Origin: Acinetobacter sichuanensis
Lineage (GTDB): Bacteria; Pseudomonadota; Gammaproteobacteria; Pseudomonadales; Moraxellaceae
Direction of reading: 5' to 3'
Assembly (NCBI RefSeq): GCF_003024515.2
Contig: NZ_PYIX02000020.1
Span: 1-64,000, forward strand
DNA length: 64,000 nucleotides
The notes under the pieces are model-generated. The model searched no databases. It saw nothing but the letters and a program-made list of their open reading frames with translations, and was not told where the DNA came from. The position numbers and the translations under genes were made by a program. Of this stretch, positions 42,243 to 51,658 are shown piece after piece. The first letter of the stretch is position 1. Every line of letters starts with the position of its first letter.

Positions 42243-43639
42243 GCATTTTCTCCTTGTGCAGACGTTTCTAACTCAGCCAATTCTTTTTCAGCTGCGATGG
42301 CATGTTTCATGGTTTTTAACCAATATTGATGTTGAGCAAGGTATAAGCCTTCATCTTCAGTTTTGATACAGCTTAATGCTGGTTTTAAACCAATTTCATT
42401 TGCAGCATCATCTGGACCTTGAATCCAATGTTTAGAACCACGGCACATGTCGTTCCATTCAAGTTCAATACCTGCATAACCTGCTTGACATGCACGGAAT
42501 TCTTCAAGGTCATCTGGTGTTGCCATGCCTGAAGCATTAAAGAAGTCTTCATATTGGCGAATACGACGAGCACGTGCTTCAGGTGCTTCACCGACAGGCG
42601 CGATACAATAAATCGTAACTTCTGTTTTATTCACAGAGATTGGACGTAATACACGGATTTGTGAACCGAATTGATCCATCAAATATACGTTAGGATATAA
42701 ACATAAGTTACGTGAACGCTCGATCATCCATTTAGACATCGCCGCGCCGTATCTTTCTGTATATTCTTCAGCTTTAGGGAAGTTTGGACGGTCTTCTGGG
42801 TTTGCCCATTGTGTCCAAAGTAACATATGACCGTGATCAAAACCGTAAGAACCACCGCCTTGTTTACCCCAAGAACCTGCGCTCATTGCACGAACATTAT
42901 CAAGCTCTTGTTGCTTTTCTTTACGCTGTTGCGTTGTTGCTGCATAGTTCCAATGTACCGCAGAAACGTGATAACCATCTGCACCATTTTCAGCAGTGAG
43001 TTTCCAGTTACCTTCATAGGTATAGGTTGATGCACCACGTAAAACTTCTAAACCTTGTTCAGATTGGTCAACAATCATGTCAATGATTTTTGTAGTTTCA
43101 CCTAAAAATTCTTCTAATGATGGAACATCTGGGTTTAAGCTACCGAATAAGAAACCTTTATAGTTTTCAAAACGCGCAACTTTTTTCAGATCATGAGAGC
43201 CTTCTTGGTTAAAGCAATCTGAATAACCTGCTTCACTTGGATCTTTAACTTTAAGTAATTTACCTGAGTTATTAAATGTCCAACCATGGAAAGGGCAAGT
43301 ATAAGTTGCTTTATTACCACGTTTATTACGGCAAAGCTGAGCGCCACGGTGTGAACACGCATTAATCATTGCGTTCAATTCACCATTACGGTTACGTGCG
43401 ATCAGAATCGGTTGACGACCAATATAAGTTGTATAGTAGTCATTGTTTTTTGGAATTTGGCTTTCATGTGCCAAATACACCCAATTTCCTTCGAAAATAT
43501 ATTTCATTTCTAGGTCAAAAAGGGCTTGGTCTGTAAATACTGAACGATGAAGTTTAAATTCACCTGTTTCATAATCATCTACAAGAAGCTCATCAATACG
43601 ATCAAGATGGCTGGTATTAATCACTGGAATACGTGGCAT
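42239..43639 (-). CDS. benA: Benzoate 1,2-dioxygenase alpha subunit BenA
   Basis: The catalytic Rieske oxygenase subunit that dihydroxylates benzoate. The start is ATG 43639 ([18 protein letters not shown]), with GGAG seven bases upstream, giving 466 residues; the longer frame adds a 12-residue N terminus not seen in BenA. The Rieske cluster motifs are CSHR at 95-98 and CPFH at 115-118. The mononuclear iron region is visible as [15 protein letters not shown]. Near-identical to A. baylyi BenA by eye. It follows catA after a hairpin-containing gap. Confidence 0.96.
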   Translation of the reverse strand: MPRIPVINTSHLDRIDELLVDDYETGEFKLHRSVFTDQALFDLEMKYIFEGNWVYLAHESQIPKNNDYYTTYIGRQPILIARNRNGELNAMINACSHRGAQLCRNKRGNKATYTCPFHGWTFNNSGKLLKVKDPSEAGYSDCFNQEGSHDLKKVARFENYKGFLFGSLNPDVPSLEEFLGETTKIIDMIVDQSEQGLEVLRGASTYTYEGNWKLTAENGADGYHVSAVHWNYAATTQQRKEKQQELDNVRAMSAGSWGKQGGGSYGFDHGHMLLWTQWANPEDRPNFPKAEEYTERYGAAMSKWMIERSRNLCLYPNVYLMDQFGSQIRVLRPISVNKTEVTIYCIAPVGEAPEARARRIRQYEDFFNASGMATPDDLEEFRACQAGYAGIELEWNDMCRGSKHWIQGPDDAANEIGLKPALSCIKTEDEGLYLAQHQYWLKTMKHAIAAEKELAELETSAQGENA

Positions 43640-43673
43640 GTCCGTTCTCCGACTGTCCAAATGTGGGCAAGTC

Positions 43674-43701
43674 ACCGAAATATGTTTAAATATATTTCGG
43701 T
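43674..43701 (-). repeat. Hairpin at the catA-benA junction
   Basis: ACCGAAATAT (43674-43683) and ATATTTCGGT (43692-43701) form a perfect 10-bp stem with an 8-nt loop, between the catA stop and benA start. No T tract follows on the minus strand. Confidence 0.7.
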
Positions 43702-43729
43702 TCCAAAAGCGCTTTAAATAAAAGGGAAA

Positions 43730-44650
43730 TTATGCAGAAGCTCGACGACGTTCAACTTCGGTTGATGGCGCTTGAACTTGTTCTTTGACTAACTGAATAT
43801 TGAATGTAATGTGTTTGAAAGCTTTGTTTAAACCACGACGCGCGATTTCAGCTTCGTCTGTGACATCTTCTGCGACTGCGACTAAACCATCACGTGTTGC
43901 AAATGCAAAGTCATCCCACAGGTACTGATCACCTTCGATATTAAATTGAGTGGTGAGTTTGCGATAACCTGGTGCAGAAACAAAATAATGAACATGAGAA
44001 GGACGGTTACCATGACGACCCAGTTTATCAAGTACAAATTGAGTTGTACCTTCTGGTGGACAGCCGTAACCTACAGGCATAGTCGTCTGAGCGACATATT
44101 GACCGTTGTTATCAGATAAAACTGTACGACGTAAATTAAAATCAGACTGAGATTTATCAAAGAATGAATAATTACCTAAGCTGTTTGCGTGCCAGATTTC
44201 AACTTTAGCACCTTCAATCAGCTGACCATTGGTATCTGTCACTTGACCTTCAATAAATAAAGTATCAACGTGATCAGACTCAGAACCATCGTCCATACGT
44301 GTGAAACCAATCGACTCAGGAGCGCCTGCTACATACAGTGGACCTTCAATCGTACGCGGTGTTCCACCTGTTATGCCTGCTTTAGCATCGGCTTCATCGG
44401 CACGTAAATCGAGATAATGTTCTAAACCAAGACCCGCAGCAAGTAGCCCAAGTTCATTTGCTTTACCTGCATCGGTAAAGTACTCAAGTCCTTTCCAAAT
44501 TTCAGTTGCAGATAAATCAAGGTCTTCGATGGCTTGGAATAAGTCACTGACAAGACGGACGACGACTTGTTGCACACGAGCATCGACAACACCTGTGGCA
44601 GTGTCAACATTCATTTTTTTAACAAGTTCATTAATTTCTTGACGATTCAT
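43730..44650 (-). CDS. catA: Catechol 1,2-dioxygenase CatA (IsoB-type)
   Basis: An intradiol dioxygenase that cleaves catechol to cis,cis-muconate. The start is ATG 44650 (MNRQEINELVKKMN), with AGGAG upstream, giving 306 residues. Iron ligands are Tyr161 (GNYSFFDK), Tyr195 (VGYGCPPEG), His219 and His221 (RPSHVHYF). The N-terminal sequence and the ending VERRRASA match A. radioresistens isozyme B rather than the A. baylyi CatA. Here it is the first gene of the ben operon, directly after the benM-type control region, so benzoate is converted to muconate by one transcript. Confidence 0.94.
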   Translation of the reverse strand: MNRQEINELVKKMNVDTATGVVDARVQQVVVRLVSDLFQAIEDLDLSATEIWKGLEYFTDAGKANELGLLAAGLGLEHYLDLRADEADAKAGITGGTPRTIEGPLYVAGAPESIGFTRMDDGSESDHVDTLFIEGQVTDTNGQLIEGAKVEIWHANSLGNYSFFDKSQSDFNLRRTVLSDNNGQYVAQTTMPVGYGCPPEGTTQFVLDKLGRHGNRPSHVHYFVSAPGYRKLTTQFNIEGDQYLWDDFAFATRDGLVAVAEDVTDEAEIARRGLNKAFKHITFNIQLVKEQVQAPSTEVERRRASA

Positions 44651-44820
44651 ACTATCTATGCTCCTAGAGTATGAGGTCATCCTGAGCGACAAGCATTCCT
44701 TTTTGTAGCTGGCTGACAGGCTGGCCCAAATTTGATCACAACAACATGATTAGGCTTTTAAATCTCTAGAATAAAATTCCGTTTAAAAAAACTTCACTTT
44801 GTTGCTAATTTACTTCATGC

Positions 44821-44826
44821 TATATA
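44821..44826 (-). promoter_or_regulatory. Candidate -10 of the catA-ben promoter
   Basis: The minus strand reads TATATA inside or beside the third BenM-type site. No good -35 is present, as expected for a promoter needing activation. The transcript would have a leader of about 165 nt before catA. Confidence 0.45.
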
Positions 44827-44891
44827 CCTTAAATGAATGAATTAGGTCTTGTCGAAGATCAATTATGTATTTTTTTATACTTCAAAGGTAT
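44824..44891. promoter_or_regulatory. BenM-type operator array between catA and benM
   Basis: Three dyads fit the ATAC-N7-GTAT theme of BenM/CatM. Site 1, 44877-44891, is a perfect ATAC-N7-GTAT, 8 bp before the benM ATG. A weak site, 44856-44870, matches one half (ATAC-N7-ATCT on the minus strand). Site 3, 44824-44838, reads ATTC-N7-GTAT on the minus strand. Centres are 21 and 32 bp apart, close to two and three helical turns. Confidence 0.75.
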
Positions 44892-44899
44892 TCGCTGTC

Positions 44900-45817
44900 A
44901 TGGAACTTAGACACCTTCGCTATTTTGTTGCTGTTGTTGAGGAGCAAAGCTTTACAAAAGCAGCAGAAAAATTGTTTATTGCTCAACCACCTTTGAGCCG
45001 TCAGATTCAAAATTTAGAAAATGAGTTGGATGTTCAACTATTTATACGAGGAAGTCGCCCTTTAAAAACAACAGAAGCAGGTCAATTTTTCTATCAACAT
45101 GCCGTTAAACTTTTGTCTAATGCTGAAGAAGTAAAGAGCATGACCAAGCGTGTTGGTCTAGCCGATCGCACATTAAATATTGGTTTTGTTGGTTCATTAT
45201 TGTTCGGTTTGTTGTCAAATATTGTCTATTTATTTAAGCAACAAAACCGCGATGTCAAAATAGAAATGGTTGAAATGACCACAACAGATCAAATTGAGGC
45301 ATTAAAAGAAGGACGTATAGATGTCGGATTTGGACGTTTAAGAATTTCAGACTCAGCAGTAAAACGCGTTTTACTACGAGAAGAACCGTTAATGGTTGCG
45401 GTGCATGGAAGTAGCCCTTTAGTACGCCAATATAAAGATGGAATTTACTTGGCAGACTTATTAGACCAGCATATTTTGCTATACCCAAACCACCATAAAC
45501 CAAACTTTTCAACACAGATTCGTCATTTATTTTCAGAGTATGGACTCGACTTAAAAAATGCACGAGAAGTACGCGAGTTACAACTTGCTTTAGGTTTTGT
45601 TGCTGCTGCTGAAGGCATCTCAATTGTCCCAAGCAGTGCCCAAAATATACATTTATCCCATCTGCACTTTATACCTTTATTAGATGATGCTGCGGTGAGT
45701 CCAATCTTTATGGCAATGCGTAATATGGATGAAAATAACGATATTCACTCTTTATTTGATTGTGTTTATCAGGTTTATGACCTTGAGCAGATTGAATATG
45801 AGCGCCGCGTTCTCTAA
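44900..45817 (+). CDS. benM: LysR-type regulator BenM
   Basis: A 305-residue LysR regulator. The start is ATG 44900 (MELRHLRYFVAVVEEQSFTKAAEKL), as in A. baylyi BenM; the longer frame begins at a TTG inside the operator region. The HTH spans residues ~18-37, and the effector domain keeps IGFVGSLLFGLL and EALKEGRIDVGFGRL, associated with binding benzoate and cis,cis-muconate. It should activate the divergent catA-benABCDE operon synergistically with both effectors. Site 1 just before the start suggests autorepression. CatM is the main alternative; position next to ben genes favours BenM. Confidence 0.92.
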   Translation: MELRHLRYFVAVVEEQSFTKAAEKLFIAQPPLSRQIQNLENELDVQLFIRGSRPLKTTEAGQFFYQHAVKLLSNAEEVKSMTKRVGLADRTLNIGFVGSLLFGLLSNIVYLFKQQNRDVKIEMVEMTTTDQIEALKEGRIDVGFGRLRISDSAVKRVLLREEPLMVAVHGSSPLVRQYKDGIYLADLLDQHILLYPNHHKPNFSTQIRHLFSEYGLDLKNAREVRELQLALGFVAAAEGISIVPSSAQNIHLSHLHFIPLLDDAAVSPIFMAMRNMDENNDIHSLFDCVYQVYDLEQIEYERRVL

Positions 45818-45852
45818 AGAAAAATAATTTTGTGCTTAAAATTTAAACATAC

Positions 45853-45890
45853 GTGCTTTTTATTTCAAGATAAATAGCACTTATTTTTTT
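45853..45890 (+). terminator. Terminator of benM
   Basis: GTGCTTTTTAT (45853-45863) and ATAAATAGCAC (45870-45880) form an 11-bp stem with one mismatch and a 6-nt loop. TTATTTTTTT follows, 35 bp after the stop. Confidence 0.75.
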
Positions 45891-46367
45891 GAATTGTTTA
45901 TTTTTAATACATATTAAATTTGAAGTAGAATAATATTTCATCACTAAATATAGACCTTTGTCGCAATATAATCATTAACTGATTAGAAAATCTATTCAAT
46001 ATTATTATATTTATAAAAAATCTTACAAAAGAGCAGAAAATAATATAATGAGTTATTTAAAGATTAAACATCATCAGGCAAGAATTAAAATAAGACGATT
46101 TAAATTTTTTGTGAAAAAACTCTATTAAAATTCTCTTAATATGATTTTTTTAAATAAAATCCAAAATAGCGGTTAAAACCGTTCGTCATTTTGTAGAACT
46201 GCTTAAAAAAGCGGTTATTTAATTATAAGTTATTGTTATTTATATAATAAAAATAAAACCTACTTTTTAGGTATAGATTTATACGCAATTGGTTTTGGAC
46301 ATTAAAAACACTTTAATCCATTGTTTGAGAAATTTTCTACCGTTCACGCGCAGGAGGCGCAAAGTGT
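45891..46367. other. Gene-free stretch upstream of benK
   Basis: No ORF is supported. It holds the dyad CGGTTAAAACCG (46170-46181), a hairpin AACTGCTT/AAGCGGTT (46197-46204, 46209-46216) and a 14-bp dyad GTATA-N4-TATAC (46271-46284). None is a perfect ATAC-N7-GTAT BenM site. The last dyad is the best operator candidate for benK. AGGAGG precedes the benK ATG. Confidence 0.45.
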
Positions 46368-47741
46368 ATGGCGAATCTAAATATAAATACAATTGTGGAT
46401 GAAGCGAAGTTCACCCCATTTCATTGGAACGTATTAATTTGGTGTTTACTGATTATTATTTTTGATGGTTATGATTTAGTTATTTATGGCGTTGCATTAC
46501 CATTATTAATGCAAGAGTGGGGATTATCTGCTGTACAAGCAGGTATGCTCGCAAGTACCGCCTTATTTGGCATGATGTTCGGTGCAATGTGCTTCGGAAC
46601 CTTGTCAGACAAACTAGGTCGTAAAAAAACCATCATGATTTGCGTTGCAATTTTTAGTGGGTTTACTTTTTTAGGCGCATTTGCTTCTAACCCAATTGAA
46701 TTTGGTATTTTACGTTTCCTTGCAGGCTTAGGCATTGGTGGGGTCATGCCAAACGTTGTGGCACTCATGACCGAATACGCACCCAAAAAAATTCGCAGTA
46801 CATTAGTTGCTGTGATGTTTAGTGGTTATGCCATTGGTGGTATGACATCTGCATTATTAGGCGCGTGGTTAGTGACAGACTATGGTTGGAAAATCATGTT
46901 CTATATTGCCATTATTCCATTTGTTGCCTTGCCATTAATTTGGAAGTTTTTACCTGAATCCCTCATGTTCTTGACCAATAAGGGGAAAACTGAACAAGTC
47001 CGTCAAACTGTACAAAAAATTGCACCAGAAAAAAATATTTCTGCTGATACCGTATTTGTACTGAATGAAGCAACTGTAGGCGATGAAGCGCCATTACGTG
47101 CTTTATTCCAACAAGGGCGTACTTTCAGTACCTTGATGTTCTGGGTCGCTTTCTTTATGTGTTTACTGATGGTTTATGCATTAGGCAGTTGGCTACCAAA
47201 ACTAATGATTCAAGCAGGTTACTCGCTTGGTGCAAGTATGATTTTCTTATTTGCATTAAATATTGGTGGGATGGTCGGTGCAATTGGTGGTGGGGTGTTA
47301 TCAGACCGTTTCCATTTAAAACCTGTATTAACCATTATGTTTGCAGTTGGTGCAATCGCATTAATTTTACTTGGATTTAAGAGCCCACAAGCGGTTTTAT
47401 ATACACTGATTGCAATCGCAGGTGCGGCAACCATTGGTTCACAAATTTTACTTTATACTTTTGTTGCACAGTTTTATCCAGCCGCTGTACGTTCTACAGG
47501 CATGGGATGGGCTTCAGGCATCGGACGTATTGGTGCAATTGTAGGACCTGTATTAACAGGAGCGTTATTAACTTTACAATTGCCACATCAAATGAATTTC
47601 TTAGCAATTGCAATTCCAGGGGTAATCGCAGCACTCGCAATTTTCTTGGTGAATTTGAAAGCATCGGTAGACCAAAGCAAAGAGACTCGTCCTTCTGCTT
47701 CGGTTAAAAATGGATCAACAATAGAGTCATCTGTCAATTAA
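46368..47741 (+). CDS. benK: MFS benzoate transporter BenK
   Basis: A 457-residue major-facilitator protein of the aromatic acid:H+ symporter type, with twelve helices. The N terminus (DEAKFTPFHWNVLIWCLLIIIFDGYDLVIYG) has the conserved DGYD of this family. Motif A is SDKLGRKK (~residues 81-88). It probably imports benzoate or a related aromatic acid. The start has AGGAGG upstream. It follows benM on the same strand but has its own 550-bp upstream region, and a porin gene follows. Confidence 0.88.
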   Translation: MANLNINTIVDEAKFTPFHWNVLIWCLLIIIFDGYDLVIYGVALPLLMQEWGLSAVQAGMLASTALFGMMFGAMCFGTLSDKLGRKKTIMICVAIFSGFTFLGAFASNPIEFGILRFLAGLGIGGVMPNVVALMTEYAPKKIRSTLVAVMFSGYAIGGMTSALLGAWLVTDYGWKIMFYIAIIPFVALPLIWKFLPESLMFLTNKGKTEQVRQTVQKIAPEKNISADTVFVLNEATVGDEAPLRALFQQGRTFSTLMFWVAFFMCLLMVYALGSWLPKLMIQAGYSLGASMIFLFALNIGGMVGAIGGGVLSDRFHLKPVLTIMFAVGAIALILLGFKSPQAVLYTLIAIAGAATIGSQILLYTFVAQFYPAAVRSTGMGWASGIGRIGAIVGPVLTGALLTLQLPHQMNFLAIAIPGVIAALAIFLVNLKASVDQSKETRPSASVKNGSTIESSVN

Positions 47742-47797
47742 ACTAAAGAAAAATAATTTAAGTTTTCTTTATCTTATTGAATCAGATAAATTTATTC

Positions 47798-47820
47798 GTG
47801 GCATCAAAGGATGATGCCAC
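47798..47820 (+). repeat. Hairpin between benK and the porin gene
   Basis: GTGGCATCA (47798-47806) and TGATGCCAC (47812-47820) form a perfect 9-bp stem with a 5-nt loop. It ends 23 bp before the porin start and has no T tract, so processing or translation control is more likely than termination. Confidence 0.6.
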
Positions 47821-47843
47821 TATCATCAAGAAATGAGGTTTGG

Positions 47844-49130
47844 ATGAATACTCATAAGAAATTTTTTAAAGTAAAAACGCTTCTATTGGCTATGGGCGTA
47901 TGTAGTACTGCGCTAACGCATGCAAAAGATGTGAATCCTGAAATTGAACAATTGCGTAATGAGATTAGTGAATTACGCCAACTGTTAAATCAGCAGACAC
48001 AACAGCAACAAGCCGTACAACTGCAAAACTATCAGGAAGAAAAAGTTCAACTCGCAGCAAATACAACACGCGGTGGTTTGGCTTTAACTAAAGGTGGCGC
48101 TGAAATAAGCTTTTATGGAAATGTACGTGCTGATCTTCAATATCAAATTGAAGGTGGTCCAGCGAATAGACTATATAACCAAATCAGCACAGTTGCTTTA
48201 GATGGTGTCAATGAAAATAGCGACAACCTAAAATCAACATTGGCTGCTACACGTTTTGGTTTTGATTTTAAAACGCCAACTCAAGTCGGTGATGTCGGTG
48301 GTAAGCTTGAAGTTGACTTCTTAGGCGGCTCGTCTTTAGATACCTTACGTATTCGTCATGCTTATTTAACCTATGGAAATTGGTTGGTTGGTCAGACATG
48401 GTCAAACTTTGCACCTGTAGATTTTATGCCTGAAGTCGTTGATGCACTTGGCTTTGTTGGTGGTTCAGTTAAACGTACACCACAGGTTCGTTATACGCAA
48501 AAATTAAATGCAGATACTAACTTTGTCTATGCTTTAGAAGATTCTAAAGATAGCAGTTCAGATATGCGTTTACCTGCTTTGACAGCACGACTTAACCATA
48601 AAATAGTGGATAATTTATCACTTGGTGCGCGTGCAATGGTAACTGAAAAACGTACCAAAGCAGATGAGCAAACAGCATGGGGTGTAGGTGTTGGTTTAAA
48701 ATATGATGTAACACCAACTACAACATTGAAGGCGGACTACTACCATGTCAATGGTGACAGTAGTTTCGTGTCATGGACAAACCAAGGTTTTGTGACTGAT
48801 GCGAATAATCAGATTCTTGAAACCAATGAATTTGATTCTATTACCTTCGGTATTACTCAACAGTTCAATGAAAAACTGCGTGGTACTTTGGCTTATGGTT
48901 ATATGAAAGCGGATCAAAATGACCGTTATATCAATGCCCTTGCAGATAAAACCAAAGCCAACAAAGACTTATGGCAAGCATGGGGTAACGTATTTTATAG
49001 CCCAGTTAAACCACTCAGCTTTGGTGTTGAATATGTTTACGGTGAGCGTGAAGCATTTGGTGCAGCACCAAATGGCAGCAAAACAGGTGAAGATAATCGT
49101 GTAAATGCGGTGGCAATGTATAACTTCTAA
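47844..49130 (+). CDS. DcaP-like outer membrane porin
   Basis: The start is ATG 47844 (MNTHKKFFKVKTLLLAMG), behind GAGG; the longer frame has an implausible start. The 428-residue precursor has a signal peptide ending near ALTHAKD, then a coiled coil (EIEQLRNEISELRQLLNQQ) and a beta-barrel with FYGNVRADLQYQ, TRFGFDFKTP and a terminal VNAVAMYNF. That layout fits DcaP-family trimeric porins of Acinetobacter, which import dicarboxylates and other acids. Placed after benK, it probably serves aromatic acid entry, a BenP-like role. Confidence 0.85.
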   Translation: MNTHKKFFKVKTLLLAMGVCSTALTHAKDVNPEIEQLRNEISELRQLLNQQTQQQQAVQLQNYQEEKVQLAANTTRGGLALTKGGAEISFYGNVRADLQYQIEGGPANRLYNQISTVALDGVNENSDNLKSTLAATRFGFDFKTPTQVGDVGGKLEVDFLGGSSLDTLRIRHAYLTYGNWLVGQTWSNFAPVDFMPEVVDALGFVGGSVKRTPQVRYTQKLNADTNFVYALEDSKDSSSDMRLPALTARLNHKIVDNLSLGARAMVTEKRTKADEQTAWGVGVGLKYDVTPTTTLKADYYHVNGDSSFVSWTNQGFVTDANNQILETNEFDSITFGITQQFNEKLRGTLAYGYMKADQNDRYINALADKTKANKDLWQAWGNVFYSPVKPLSFGVEYVYGEREAFGAAPNGSKTGEDNRVNAVAMYNF

Positions 49131-49156
49131 GTTAAAGTTATATGAGTTAAAAGAGT

Positions 49157-49205
49157 TCCAATAAGTCGATATATAAACCTATTTTGACTTATTGGACTTT
49201 TATTT
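49157..49205 (+). terminator. Terminator of the porin gene
   Basis: TCCAATAAGTC (49157-49167) and GACTTATTGGA (49186-49196) form a perfect 11-bp stem with an 18-nt loop, followed by CTTTTATTTT. Confidence 0.75.
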
Positions 49206-49250
49206 TACACATGATATTTTTAAAAATAAGAACATGTTTTAGATGAAAAG

Positions 49251-50123
49251 TTAAGCATATTTCTTTGCAAGTAGTACACAAATTAAGACCAGACAACTGA
49301 CCATAAGCATGCTCATCGTGACTTGTTCACCCAATAAAAAAGCTGAAAGCATTAAGCCAATCAAAGGCTGTAATAATTGAATTTGCCCTATTTTTGCAAT
49401 ACCCCCAAGTGCTAAGCCTTTATACCAAAAGAAAAAACCGATTAACATACTAAAGATAGCAACATAAAATAGCGCTAAAAATTCAGTAGCTTTAATGCCT
49501 GTAAAACTTTGAGGGAAATAATAAATAGTTAAGGGTGCCATGATTGGAAAAGTTAAAATAAGTGCCCAACAAATCACTTGCCAGCTACCTAATTCACGAG
49601 ATAAATATCCACCTTCAGCATAACCTAGCCCACATAAAATAATCGCAACCAACATATAGGCATCACCAATTGCGACCTCTTGGGTTGTACTCTGGCTGAA
49701 CATAAAGATCAGTACAAAACTGCTGCCGAGTAGGGCAAATAACCAAAATTGAATACTAGGTTTTTCATGTGCTCGAAACACACCAAAAATTGCGGTTGAA
49801 AGTGGTAATAAACCAACAAAAACAATGGCACGAGATGAAGGAATACTTTGTAATGCTAAAGCAGTAAACAAAGGAAAACCAAGTACAACACCCAAAGCAA
49901 CAAGACTTAAAGATTTTATTTGGGGAATACTGGGATATTTTAATTGAAATTTATAAGAAAATAGCAAACAAAAAAGTCCCAAAACTGCTGCAATTGAAGC
50001 TCGGGCTACCGTGAGAAATTCAGGACTAAATCCTTGTACTGCAATACGTGTAGCAGGAAGTGAAGCTGCAAAAATTACAACGCCAATCAAACCATTGAGC
50101 CAACCTATATTTTGACGATTCAT
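49251..50123 (-). CDS. EamA/DMT family transporter
   Basis: A 290-residue inner-membrane protein with ten predicted helices in two EamA halves. It has GVVIFAASLPATRIAVQGFSPEF at the N terminus and ILIGFFFWYKGLALGGIAKIGQIQLLQPL in the second half. DMT proteins export amino acids or other metabolites. It is divergent from a MocR-type regulator, with two CAGTRCAAT direct repeats between them, so it is a likely regulatory target. The substrate cannot be read from sequence. Confidence 0.85.
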   Translation of the reverse strand: MNRQNIGWLNGLIGVVIFAASLPATRIAVQGFSPEFLTVARASIAAVLGLFCLLFSYKFQLKYPSIPQIKSLSLVALGVVLGFPLFTALALQSIPSSRAIVFVGLLPLSTAIFGVFRAHEKPSIQFWLFALLGSSFVLIFMFSQSTTQEVAIGDAYMLVAIILCGLGYAEGGYLSRELGSWQVICWALILTFPIMAPLTIYYFPQSFTGIKATEFLALFYVAIFSMLIGFFFWYKGLALGGIAKIGQIQLLQPLIGLMLSAFLLGEQVTMSMLMVSCLVLICVLLAKKYA

Positions 50124-50183
50124 ATTTTAAAATCTTGACAAATAAGGCTTATTTAAAGCTTTTATCTTTTTTGAAAAAAGCCA

Positions 50184-50233
50184 CAGTGCAATACAATAAA
50201 AAGAAACTGTTATGCTTCTGTATACAGTACAAT
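50184..50233. promoter_or_regulatory. Direct repeats CAGTRCAAT, candidate MocR operator
   Basis: CAGTGCAAT (50184-50192) and CAGTACAAT (50225-50233) are in the same orientation, 41 bp apart start to start, near four helical turns. A CTGTATACAG palindrome (50218-50227) overlaps the second. MocR proteins such as PdxR bind spaced direct repeats. Confidence 0.55.
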
Positions 50234-50259
50234 TTGAAAAATAGACCAAAGTGCAGCCC

Positions 50260-51648
50260 ATGACGATCAGTAAAATTGAACGAGTCATTGCTTTTATTCA
50301 GCAAGAAATTAGCAATAAAAAACTCATAGCAGGTACACGTTTAATGTCTGTGCGACAGCTTGCACAACATTTAAACTATTCAGTCTCTACAGTGGTTGAG
50401 GCTTATGCGCGCTTAGTGGCTGAGGGTTTAATTGAGGCACGAACAGGCTCGGGTTATTATGTATCCACAAAGATGCAGGTCATTCACAATATTGAAAAAC
50501 CTGTACAATACGAACGTGAAGTAGATCCTTTATGGATTTCACGCCAATCCCTAGAGGCTAAATCTGATGTCATTAAAGCAGGGTGTGGGTGGCTACCTGT
50601 GGAGTGGATGCCTGAGTTAAGTCTTCGCCGAGCACTCAAACAGGTTGCCAAAGCAGAAGCTTCTCTTTTGGTTGATTATCCTATTCCACATGGTCATTTA
50701 GGTTTAAGACAATGGATTGCGCGAAAAAACAAAAAATATGATCTTGAATTGAGTGTTTCTCAAATCTTAATGACCGATTCTGCCACACAAGCAATTGATT
50801 TATTATTTCGAAAATTGTTAAAAGCAGGAGATGTCATTTTAGTGGATGATCCATGTTATTTTAATTTTTTAGCTTTAAGTCAAGTACATGATTTACAAGT
50901 TATTTCAATTCCATTTACTGAGCATGGTCCAAGCGTACAGCATTTTCAGCAAGCATTATTATATCAACCCAAAATTTATTTAACGAATTCAGGCATCCAT
51001 AATCCAACAGGTGCAACATTATCTATTGCACATGCGTATCAAATTGCAAAATTAGCAGAACAGGCAAATTTAATCATTATTGAGGATGATATTTTTGCTG
51101 AGTTTGAACAGATCCCAGCACCACGTTACTCATCTTTAATGGGATTTGAGCGCGTTATACAAATAGGCAGCTTTTCTAAAACAGTAACGGCGGCTATTCG
51201 TTGTGGTTATATTATTTCACATGAAAAATTTATTGATGAATGTATTGATTTAAAAATTGCCACCAATTTTAGTGGTGGGCATTTAAATGCAGAAATTATT
51301 TATCAAGCTTTACTTGATAGTAGCTATAAAAAGCATCTGGATAACTTACATAAAAAATTATTAAAAACAATGCAGTTCACGATTCAATCATTGGCTAAAC
51401 TTGGAATTGAACCTGTGATTATTCCTAAAGCAGGCATTTTTTTGTGGTGTCAGTTACCAAAACAGATGAATGCTTCAGTTTTATCAAAATTATGCTTGAA
51501 ACAGGGTGTTATTTTAGCACCAGGAAACTCATTTAGTCAGTCACCTGATGCAGGGCAATTTATGCGTTTTAATGTTGCACAATGTGGGTATAAAAAAGTA
51601 TTTGATGTTTTAGAAAGTGCAATGGAGGAAATGAAGAATATTCAATGA
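50260..51648 (+). CDS. MocR-type regulator (GntR HTH plus aminotransferase domain)
   Basis: A 462-residue fusion. Residues ~1-70 are a GntR winged helix (RQLAQHLNYSVSTVVEAYARLVAEGLI). The remainder is a class I PLP aminotransferase fold with SNSGIHNPTG-like text (TNSGIHNPTG) and a PLP lysine in IGSFSKTVTAAIR. ATG 50260 is preferred over GTG 50251; neither has a strong ribosome site. MocR proteins sense PLP or amino compounds and control adjacent transporters or biosynthetic genes. The divergent DMT transporter is its probable target. Confidence 0.85.
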   Translation: MTISKIERVIAFIQQEISNKKLIAGTRLMSVRQLAQHLNYSVSTVVEAYARLVAEGLIEARTGSGYYVSTKMQVIHNIEKPVQYEREVDPLWISRQSLEAKSDVIKAGCGWLPVEWMPELSLRRALKQVAKAEASLLVDYPIPHGHLGLRQWIARKNKKYDLELSVSQILMTDSATQAIDLLFRKLLKAGDVILVDDPCYFNFLALSQVHDLQVISIPFTEHGPSVQHFQQALLYQPKIYLTNSGIHNPTGATLSIAHAYQIAKLAEQANLIIIEDDIFAEFEQIPAPRYSSLMGFERVIQIGSFSKTVTAAIRCGYIISHEKFIDECIDLKIATNFSGGHLNAEIIYQALLDSSYKKHLDNLHKKLLKTMQFTIQSLAKLGIEPVIIPKAGIFLWCQLPKQMNASVLSKLCLKQGVILAPGNSFSQSPDAGQFMRFNVAQCGYKKVFDVLESAMEEMKNIQ

Positions 51649-51658
51649 ATATCATTGT

